The notes under the pieces: model-generated | Database searches by the model: none | What the model was told of the DNA's origin: nothing | What the model saw: the letters and a program-made list of their open reading frames with translations, nothing else | Assembly (NCBI RefSeq): GCF_000835495.1 | Contig: NW_015622548.1 | Span: 744,001 to 808,000, forward strand | Direction of reading: 5' to 3' | Length of the DNA stretch: 64,000 nt | DNA from: Cladophialophora immunda | Taxonomy: Eukaryota; Ascomycota; Eurotiomycetes; Chaetothyriales; Herpotrichiellaceae | Part shown: positions 11,145 to 20,413 of the stretch, piece by piece | How positions within the stretch are numbered: position 1 is the first letter of the stretch | Layout: every line of letters begins with the position of its first letter | Program-made: the position numbers and the translations under genes

Positions 11145-13933
11145 ATGGACATTGCCGCCTCCTCCACCGAAACGTCGAGTTCAGAACTGTCAACCAGTTC
11201 TCGCTCCTCAGCTACGGATGATGTGAGCAGGGAATCCGCGTCTCCATCACCACAAGAACATGGATTTTCAACGACAGGAACCCCATTGCTCTCTCACCTC
11301 CCCCAACACCAATCCACGTCGAGGCTGATTTCCGAGGACCACCCTGCCCAGGCCCTCCCACGAACCAGGTCTCGTCCCTAGCAAAGACGAAGCCTCAGTG
11401 CTGGCAACCCTGTCCAAATTCGCTCTCAATTCACCTCGCCAGACCGCTTCATCCCACAAAGACCTCTACACGTGGATAAGAGACGGTCTTACCAAACCAC
11501 TAAACCTCCAGTCTTACTCCGAGGTAGGGAAAGAAATGAGCGACGGCGAGACAATACCGTGGATCCTTTTCGCTCCGTGAGTGAGCCGCGGTCTCGGGCA
11601 TTAACGAGGCAAAGAAATGCACCAAATGTCTACAACTTGCGCCCTCCGCAATATGTCCCATCTTTTGTCCATGGGAGAGATGCCACCCCCGCACATATTG
11701 ATGGAAGCATAGCAACAAGAACTCTCCGTCAGATCAGCGCAGGATTTTGGACCGTGGGAGGCAGAGAGTCTGCTCAGATTGGACAAGTGCAGGGCGTCCC
11801 TTCCGGTTCAGGTGGAATGCTGGCCAGTGGCAGCACTGCTCCAATGCACAGCGCTACATTTCTGAATCATGCTAGTCGTGACGACAAAGCAGTGGCTCAT
11901 GAACGCCGCCTGGCGCTGGCCCTCGACATTGATCAAGCATCTCGGATCCTGCTACAAAACCCTGGTGTTGAAGGAAAGGATGCCAATGCCAGACCCGAAC
12001 ATTGTCCCTTTGTATGGAGGAACAGCGCGTGGACCCGAGAGCCGACATCTTGGTGTATGTACATCTGCCTTCCCACTGTTCGTTTACTGACCATTGAGCA
12101 GATATGGCGTACCAAGATGGAGGCCTACTCCAAAGCGAAAAAGCGGTTCCTACCGTCCCCTTCCGGGTTCTCGACGCTCCAAATCTCAAAGATGACTATT
12201 ACTGCTCCATACTCGCGTACAGTCAGACCTGTCACTCCTTGGCTGTCGCCCTAGGTCAAAAAGTCTATCTCTGGACAGAACAGTATGGCGTGCGCTATCC
12301 ACCACTCCCCGCTGGCCGAACAGCCAATTTTGTGACCTCCTTAGCTTTCTCATCTAAGAAAGGGGGCAAGGCGATCTTAGCCGTAGCCAGGAACAGCGGG
12401 ACTGTTACATTATGGAGCTTACTGGAGATCAGACCACGTTTCGATGCTCCTCACCCCTGTGCAGCATCCTGCGTGGCATTCAAGCCTGTTCAAACGCAGC
12501 GACCGTCTGTCGCAGGAAATGACACTGTCATGTGCGAAGATCTACTTGTCGGCGACGACTCTGGCAAGATATACTACTACTCTTTGGAGTGGCCAGAATT
12601 TGCTCCCGGATCCATGACGCTGCTGGCCAAAATCGACGCCCATAGCCAGAACATCTGCGGGCTCGCATGGTCGCCAGATGGCATGCAGTTTGTATCCGGT
12701 GGTAACGATAATCGGGCTCAGCTTTTCGATCCGTCGATTTTCCTCCATGCGGATTACCAGAGGCATGTCTCGACGACTGTGCTAGATCACGCGGCAGACA
12801 TGTTTGATGATCCTGGCTTTAGGACTCCTCCTCAGCTTCCCACGCCCCCAGCTTCGCCGCAGAGATATCGATCTGCAAGCCACCGAGATTCCTCGAGCTT
12901 CAACCGAGGGCCGGCCAACAGTGTGCGTAATTTTGGTCTAGAAACACCACCTCCAACTCCTCTACGTCGGGGCAGAGTAGCCGATCGTTCTCTCACCATC
13001 GGCCCTCTTAGCTCACCTGGCATTCCCCGTACAGCTCCTCTACCAAATGCGTCCGTCCTTCGCAATGCGCTCGTGGATCCCGGCATCCCTGGGCAAGCCA
13101 ATATCCACGTCCATTCCTTTTTTCACGCCGCAGCTGTCAAGGCTATCGCATTCGCTCCGTGGCAGCCGAATCTGCTTGCAACTGGAGGCGGAAGCAACGA
13201 TCGCCAGATTCATTTCTTTCACACGGGCTCAGGAGCGACTCTGGCCCTGATCAATGTCTTCTCGCAAGTCACCAGCCTGGTGTAGAGCACAACAAGACGC
13301 GAGATAGTCGCGACGTTTGGATACTCGCAACCGGAGCATGAAATCAGAATAGCTGTTTTCAGTTGGCCAACCTGTGAATGCGTAGTGAGTATCCCATGGG
13401 AGAGAAGGCAGAATGGCGAGATCGGTCGTGCGCTGTGGGCAATACCTTATCCAGGCGGACCAAACGATGCCATACCAATTCGAAGACAGCACGGCCCTAA
13501 CGGCGGATTTACCTCATGGCAAGCAGTTCAAGAGACTGAAACAGAGCAAAGACGAGCTGCAGCCACAGCTACAGAGATTGTCGGTCCTCGAGTTCGTCGC
13601 AGTCTAGCCCCTAGCCCTGAGCGAAGGACCATCACACGCAGAAGACAACCAGCAATGGGCGGTGGGGAATATATGGCAGATGGCCTGAGTGGAGACGTTC
13701 GGCGTGAAGGGGAGCGATGGGCAAGTCGGACGGAAGAGGAAGGGAGTCTCATCATCGCATGCTGTGATCAAACGGTCAAGTTCTTTGAGATCTGGGCGGG
13801 GAAAAGTAAAGGAAAGAAAGCGCATGGATTAGGCCGCCAGCAAGGTGTTCTGGGCGGGAGTCGAGTGCTGGAAGGATGGTGTGAGAACCTCGATGTGGAT
13901 GAGATTGGACTTGGGGAAGAGATCATTCGGTAG
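11145..13933 (+). pseudogene. AMA1-type APC/C activator with in-frame TAG
   Basis: Cdc20/Cdh1-family WD40 coactivator of the anaphase-promoting complex, closest in layout to meiosis-specific Ama1. Model: exons 11145-11222, 11382-12054 and 12102-13933. Intron 12055-12101 (GTATGT...CAG) is clear. The first intron is tentative, because the frame is also open up to a TAG at 11379 just before the second exon. The C-box DRFIPQR falls at residues 47-53, followed by the Ama1-like region with ALDIDQASRIL and then FRVLDAPNLKDDYYC and WD40 blades. At 13283-13285 TAG replaces the tryptophan codon that is invariant in the family (TSLVW-S). The same frame then continues for 216 codons with FGYSQPEH, IAVFSWP, a late blade and a C-terminal Ile-Arg, the IR tail that docks on APC/C. 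As read, translation stops at about residue 644 of 860 and loses the last blade and tail. Alternatives are sequencing error, recent mutation or readthrough. Confidence 0.75.
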
Positions 13934-14935
13934 CTCGTGGACGCAGAGCTGGGACCTCGCATAGATGGGCAGTTGTGAAGAGCAAGAATCGAGACAGAGA
14001 TGGTGGAATGACCAACATGAGAGGAGTCTTCGTTGATGGCGTATCCTTACTCTTGCCCTAGGTGCGATCCATTTCCTATCAACAAACAAAACAGCATCGG
14101 CGGCGGGGAGGGAGAATCGGGTATCCTTATCATATTGTTCGATAAGCCCTCATGAGAACAACAAATACTCATTCATTCATATCTGACTTTTGACCTGGAC
14201 ACATGCAATCTAGAAGAAAAGAAAATATGCTCAATGCCGAATGCTCAATGTTCATGTCATGCTCGCTGGTATCCAGGTCCTCGCTATGCTGAAGCCACCA
14301 GAGACGTTTTGCGCGACCAGATGCCTTTAGGTCGCTTTGAAAAAATGATGATCCAACGACATTCCTTCCCCTCCCATTGCGCGGCCATTGCGCTGATGCC
14401 TCATTCCTGTTGGATAGAGCATATGTGACTGATCCTCAGATAAGCCTCGTAGGGTAGGGTAGGGTAGGTATTCACTCCATCGCGGGTTGCAGAGTCGGTA
14501 TGTACACAAGCACATCAGGGCATGCTGTCGGTGATGGGTTGTGGACAGGTCCTTGATGATGCTCTTGGACATTAGTATTAACGTGTGCTGATGGCGGTGG
14601 TGATGCTTGTGGATGATCATGACGGTGGGTTGTATAAGCTGCGCATCTCAACCACCTCTGCTTTCCAAGCCATCATTTCTAAACCAGCTCACATATGTAT
14701 CCTGACAAGAGGTAGCGTAGACAGCGACGTCGCCGAAGGTAGAGGTAGAGATAAGTGTGGACATAGGGACAGAGGCAGACATGCAGCCAAGTGTTGGTGT
14801 TCAGCATGGCCAGTCGGTGGAGGAGATACGATGCAGCAGCGGCGCGACAATCTAGGGCTTGTCATTGCCTAGGTATTGTCGCCGACGACCTCTGAAGATG
14901 CGTTGCTCAGACTCATTCTGATCAGTCAGGGCAGC
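13934..14935. other. Convergent intergenic region with TAGGG run
   Basis: Lies between the AMA1-like gene (plus) and utp5 (minus). No supported coding frame. It holds the short TAGGG tandem listed separately; otherwise nothing is seen. Confidence 0.45.
14450..14468 (+). repeat. Short TAGGG tandem (3 copies plus TAGG)
   Basis: Three perfect TAGGG units followed by TAGG. It resembles the fungal telomere unit TTAGGG with one T missing, but is too short and too internal to be telomeric; most likely a microsatellite. Confidence 0.7.
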
Positions 14936-17877
14936 TCAGGTCCTGTTCGTCTTCTTCGCCGACTTGTGCTTCGACTTTGATTTCGACTTTGGCGTTTCCA
15001 GGCCCAGGTCCATGTCCACATCGTCGTCGTCGATGTGTGGGATTCTCCTTTCCACCTTTCCCTTATTCTTATCGGCCCTTTTCCCTTTCTTGGTGACAGG
15101 AGTGGCTTTCGGGAGAGGTTCAGCCTCCTCGAGCGCATCTCTGTCCTCGTCTCCACCCTCCTCATCGTCACTAGAGTCACCAGGCACACGCACTTCATCA
15201 CCCTCTTCCTCTCCGAAGTCGACGGATCCGTCGTTGATGAAGCTGTCCATCTCCGAGTCTTCGTCCTCTTCTTCCTCGCCTTCATCGTCGTCGTCGCTCT
15301 CTTCGCCTGCACTGTCACTCGCGTCTTCATTGTCTGAAGATGCGACAGATGGAGTTTCTGAACCCGCTGGAGACGGCCCGTCATCGTCAGGGTCGGATTC
15401 TTCGGCACTGGAAACTTCAGCCTCGTCATCAACAAGGCTCCGCGTACTGCGCACGCCGTTCAGCCTGGGTTCTTCCACCTCGTCCTCTTCGTCGTCGTCG
15501 TCCTCTTCGTCGTCGTCGTCCTCTTCGTTGTCAGATGACATATCCTCAGCACCGTTTTCGAGAGGCATTAGATCTTCGTCATCCTCCTCCTCTTCTTCTT
15601 CACCGACGAGCCCTTCTAGATCTGTCTGCTGCTTCGTCCTCGACTTCTTGGTTGGCCTGGTAATGTCCTCATCCAAGTCTTCATCGTCACTATCCCAGTT
15701 GTCTTCCCCTTCAATGTAGATTATCCCGGGTTCGTCTCTTCCTTTTCTACTGCCCTGTGGTCTCTGAGCCACCAATTGTTTTCGATAACCCAGCTGTGCA
15801 TCCAGCATGTCCAACTTGCCCTTCAGCAGTAACAAATCATCCAACGTCTGCATCCTCGCGTTCAATACCTCATACAGCGTCCTCACTTTTGCTGTGACGC
15901 CGGGCTGGCTTGCTATCGCTCCGCCGTGACAGATACAAGTCCACTGCACCCACGTTATGAGGTGTCCGTACCGCCCTGGACGAGAAGCGAGTCTTTCGGC
16001 GAGTTTTGAGAGGAGAATGCCAGCGAGGGTGGAGTCGAGCCGTTGGATGGTGGATTTGACGATGGACATGTCCAGAGTGTGCAAGCAGGCTTCTAGAAGA
16101 GAGGTATCATTTGTGCGGAGTGATTGGGTAAGTACTGTGGACAGAGACATGCCAGAAGGTATTGTTGTTTGGCCGGGCTTGAGCGTGACGACGGAGGTAT
16201 CGCGTTGAGAGATGGCTGATGCGATGGATATCTCGTGGGGGTGTTTGGATGCTAATAGTTCGCCAAAAGAGGGTTCTCCCTCTTCCGCTTCTGAGTCGGT
16301 ATCTGCGTCGCCCAAGCCTGTGGCTTCTGCTTTTTCAGTGTCTGCCATCTCTTCGTCGGAATCCATGTCTGAGGCTTCATCACCTTCCCCTGCGTCTTCA
16401 GCCTTCGTCTTGATCGCTGCTTCGTTGGCAGATTCACCCTCTTCGGAATCGTCAGTCTCTTCCGCGCCTTCGCTGTCAGAGATTGAAATCGCAGCGCCCA
16501 GAGATACGCCTCCTGCCCCACCATTGACAACGACAGTCCTCGATTCATCCACATATGTTTTCCCCAGGTCCTTAACTCCGTTGAGGGTGGCTGTGTTGAG
16601 AGTAGATGAACTCGTCGCTTTCAGAACCTCTCTAATGCCGTCAAAAAGTACTTCTCCGTTTCCTTCGTCCTGCCATCTCACTTTCTGAAAGGCCACGTCC
16701 ACGCCACCATCGGCGGAGACGAGGATGACGTCGGACCCTTGGAGGAATGCTGCTAGGATTGGGACATGTTTAACTTTTGAGTCCGGAGTGACCAACCGAA
16801 TCGAGGCCGTTGCTTTTCTTGTGAGGTTCTTTCTGCTAGATTTCAAATCTCCGTTGACTTGCTGATTTTCCACAAAGGGTCTGGGAAAGAGCTCAACGGT
16901 CCCTTCTTTTGTTACCACGCAAAGAACCTGCTGACGCAGGGCGTCTGCCGCTTCGACCGATGGAGTCGCAAGGTCGAGAGAAACGACACCACTTCCTGCG
17001 ACTAAAGTGCGCACGAGTCTCTTTTGAGATATGTCGTAGACGTTGATGTACCTCTCGGGGTCTGCAGCGAGGAAATATTCGGAAGACCCTGCAACGTTTA
17101 AGCCTGACCGACATAATGAATGGACTGGATTTTTGAAGGAATCGAAGCGATCTATCCGAAAATCATCGGACGATACGAGGTCGATTGCAAACGGGGTGGA
17201 AGAGGCACAAATAATCGGGGGGATGTTTTGGGTCGGCGAAGCGAGGATATTGATAGCAGGGTCCGGGAGGTTGATTGTCCTGCACTTGTTAACAACCAAA
17301 TGTGATGCGACGGATCCATAGTTACAACTGACCTGATGGGTTGGTCCTTGGCCAGATCCCATTGTAACAGCTTTGCATCTTCACCTATGCTCCAACCGTG
17401 CAGATAATCTGCGCAAGAGAATTTGAAATCTTTGACCCCTCGCTCATGTCCCCCGCTCAGAGTCCCTACGATTCGACCCTCCGCAGGCGAGAACATACAA
17501 ATCTGGGAGGTGTTGGTTCCGTACGCGACGACTGCGCCATCATTACTCTCCGAACCCCGCTTGCGCTTCTTCTTTAGTGCTGATTGCTGTCGTTCCCGAT
17601 ATGCACCGCCATAGTAACCCCAATCGAGGCAAGTGATCTTTGAGCCAGCTCTGGTCTCATGCTGGCTGCGCAAACGTCCCGTAGCCGTGTCATGAATGCG
17701 CAATTGGTGAACGTCAAAGCTCTGAATGACTGAGGCGAAGAGGTGCAATTGCAGTTGTGAGGGAGCAAACGCTGATTTCAACACTGAGGATTTTTGAGTA
17801 TTGACACCGGCGGCTACTGCGGGCGAAGAGGCGGAGGAAATTTTGGAGACTGGTTTTTGAGGGTCTTTCCGGCCCAT
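14936..17877 (-). CDS. utp5: U3 snoRNP / t-UTP protein Utp5 (WDR43 homologue)
   Basis: Component of the t-UTP (UTP-A) subcomplex of the small-subunit processome, acting in the nucleolus in pre-18S rRNA synthesis and processing. Two exons: 17877-17333 and 17279-14936, joined by a 53-nt intron (17280-17332, GTCAGT...CAG) in frame; 962 aa. I chose the ATG giving MGRKDPQKP, as a basic start is usual; an in-frame ATG 22 codons upstream (17943) is possible. The N-terminal half is a WD40 propeller (GSKITCLDW, GHERGVKDFKFS, WSIGEDAKLLQWDL). An acidic disordered segment follows (about residues 485-570), then a Utp12-family helical domain (roughly 580-745, with SIASAISQRD, ITWVQWTC and LLLLKGKLDML). 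The C-terminal 200 residues are dominated by Glu/Asp runs and end in a Lys-rich tail. The acidic tract is coded by an imperfect 18-base repeat near 15480-15530. Confidence 0.9.
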
Positions 17878-20413
17878 ATTGAGGGCTGGGTTGGGAGTCA
17901 AAAGGAAGAGGACAGGGTATTCAGGTAAAGTGTGAGTTTCCAAGTGACATTGCAGTTGATGTCAACCGGTGGTGCCTGAGATCTCGCGCTTCAACCTACT
18001 GGATGCTGGCTGGTGTACAGAATTTATCAGTCCGGCAAAAAAAAGTTGAACGAATGTTTGGAGAATCAATTGTCGGCTGGCCGCAGAGGACGCCATGCCA
18101 TTGTTGGCATAGCTCTTTTGCACTTGTTCATATGTCTGAACACCCGTAAATTCTGCTGTTCGGGTACAGTGATTCGCCGGAGCAGCCTGCACTCTTCCTC
18201 AACTGGTGCTGCTGCCCTTCGACCCTCCAGAGCCCCTCTCAGAAATCTTTCCTTCACCAACATTCACTCCAGCGGTCATTTACCGTATTCATTCATGAAA
18301 GTCTTCATCGACGCTGTCGCTGGTTCCACGGCTGGAAATGGGGTTTTTCTTTTGCACCATCTTCCGCCGCTTTCTCGCATCTCTCGCATCGTCCCCCAGC
18401 CATCAGGGTGGAAATACCCGCTGTAGCCCCAATTGAGACACGCCTGATGCTCATTTGTGTTCTGTGGCTGCCATTCTAGGCCCATTGGATTCACTAAATT
18501 ATCCCGCCCGTCATGCACCTGCCGTCTCATTTCCTTTCCTTTGTTCATCGCTCATGAGCATTGCAGAAAGGCACGCTTGTTGACTGGATCATCTAGGAAG
18601 TTGTCGACCCTGCAGTGCACCGCCTCTTGTGTTTGACTTCGGAGGTGAGCAAACCTAATCATGAAAAGCAGGGCGGACTTTTTGGGCATTTGTTCGAAAT
18701 GCTGCCTGCATCGGACATGGCCTTGATCCTCTGGTTGGACCGGTCAAGGCGGAAAGCTGCGGAAATTACTCTACAGGGGAAAAACGCTGCTACCCTCGAC
18801 CTTTCGCGGATGAGCGACCATTCCTCTCGACAACAGCCTCGACGACAATTTTCAAGCATGTTTCCTACCTGAAAGGAAAACCTTCCTTCTACTGCTCACG
18901 CAGACAGCCAACACTCGCCGCATTCTCCGATGCTATCTCCTGCCCTACCCCCGAGAAAAGTCAATGAGTCATGCACGTGCGGTCACGTGATCAAATATTC
19001 GGTCACCATGATGGAATTATTGTCGAAGGCAGGGATAGAGCGGGTGCGCGGAGCGAGCTAAAGGTCGATGCAGATTATTACTGCTCGGGAAGTTGCCAAG
19101 CGCATCAACAAAGACAAAAGCGGTTCGCATCGAATGTATCAACGCATCTGGAGCTGACCCAGCAGAGTGCCCCAAAATTTTCGAGACACACAAAAAGGAA
19201 AATAGCAAAAAGGGGTCCGCCGATGAATAAGGAGATAACAGAGAACAAGATGGTGGACAGGTGGCCCAAGGTACGCGAGGCGTCAGACCAGGCCACAAGT
19301 GGGCACAGGAGAAGGGGAGCAGACAGCAGCGGCTTGGAATGGAGGGAGGCGGAGGGGGAGGGAGGAGGGCAGATGAGGCAGCAGCAGAGGAAGAGGCATG
19401 CCGCACACAGGACTCGGAATCAGAACTTGGGGGGCTGCAATCGATTTGCTTGGGCAGAGCTAAGAACCTTGGAAGCTAGCAGGGCGAGGACGAGGCCAAT
19501 CATGCCCGGCGGACGCAGGCTCTGTGCATCCACTCTGGAGATTCTGCAAGGATGACCATGCCAGGATCATCTAGCGTCGCTGCATCATAGTGCGCAGTGG
19601 GCCTCCTGGTGGACTTGCACCCCCCTCGGTGGCTGCGAATGCCCGATCCTATTTAACGGGCTTCCGCGCAAAATTTGTTGTGTCGCTTGCACCTCAACCT
19701 GAAATACCGCCGCTCGGCTGGCCTTCCTTCTGAAACCACCTCTTTTTTTATTTCCCTCTTGCCCGGCCCGCTGACGACGCGCCCGACAAACAACAACATT
19801 CTCCAATCCCAATCCACGCGCATCACCTCTTTTCCCATTTTCTGTTGCCATCGGCCATCGGCCATCGATCATCGATCACCATCATCGCCGTCGTCATCGT
19901 CGCCATCACGGTCGCCACTCTTCTCCCATTGTCGACTGTTGCCTGTTTCCTTTCCCCATACTTGAAACAAGTAACTCGTTGGTGAGGCGAGGCTTGCGCT
20001 GAGCCTTCCCGCTCCGACTCTCACGCGCACCACGTGACATCGTCGCGATTGTCACATGACCTGTCGAGATTTTCGCAAGGCTGGTGTTGAAGTTGGTGTC
20101 GCCACTGGAGACACTGGGCTGCGTCGATACATTTCCCGCTGCTCCTCCTCCGCCCGCATCTGGATCTCGTCGACTATTTATTAATCTCGACCCCCTCCTC
20201 CATCCTGTTGTCGAATTCATTCTTGGCCCGCGTCACACCTCTGCGCGCGCCCTTTGTTTTGCCGTCCTTTCTCTTCACGCCATCCCTTCGCCACGTTGTG
20301 CCTTGTAAAATATCTCACTCTTAATTAATTAACTTTTTGCGCCCAACATCTGTTTCGTTTTCGGCTGGTCCGATCGCCATCACCCTGAGATTTGCGCACT
20401 CGCTCTTGGCAAA
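17878..20413. other. Divergent intergenic region utp5 / bdf1, no gene confirmed
   Basis: About 2.5 kb between divergent genes. The part nearest bdf1 (19670-20413) is pyrimidine-rich and contains a CCATCG/ATCGATC-type simple repeat around 19845-19915, likely part of a long promoter and leader. Short open frames at 18013-18426 (plus) and 18066-18263 (minus) overlap on opposite strands and match nothing I know. A small or RNA gene could be hidden here, but I cannot support one. Confidence 0.4.

Noticed and set aside
13280..13362. An intron that would remove the TAG in the AMA1-like gene (GTGTAG donor to a CAG acceptor near 13362)
   Set aside because: It is 83 nt long, shifts frame, and would delete the family-conserved TRREI...FGYSQPEH...FSWP block; shorter options are below 40 nt.
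14450..14468. Telomere-like repeat as evidence of a chromosome end or fusion
   Set aside because: Only three TAGGG units, missing a T relative to TTAGGG, in an ordinary intergenic region.
14964..15719. 251-codon plus-strand Ser-rich frame opposite utp5
   Set aside because: Reverse complement of Glu/Asp codons in the Utp5 acidic tail, which reads as Ser runs.
18013..18426. Candidate small gene between utp5 and bdf1
   Set aside because: Frames on both strands overlap with no motif, no splice logic and no clear start context.
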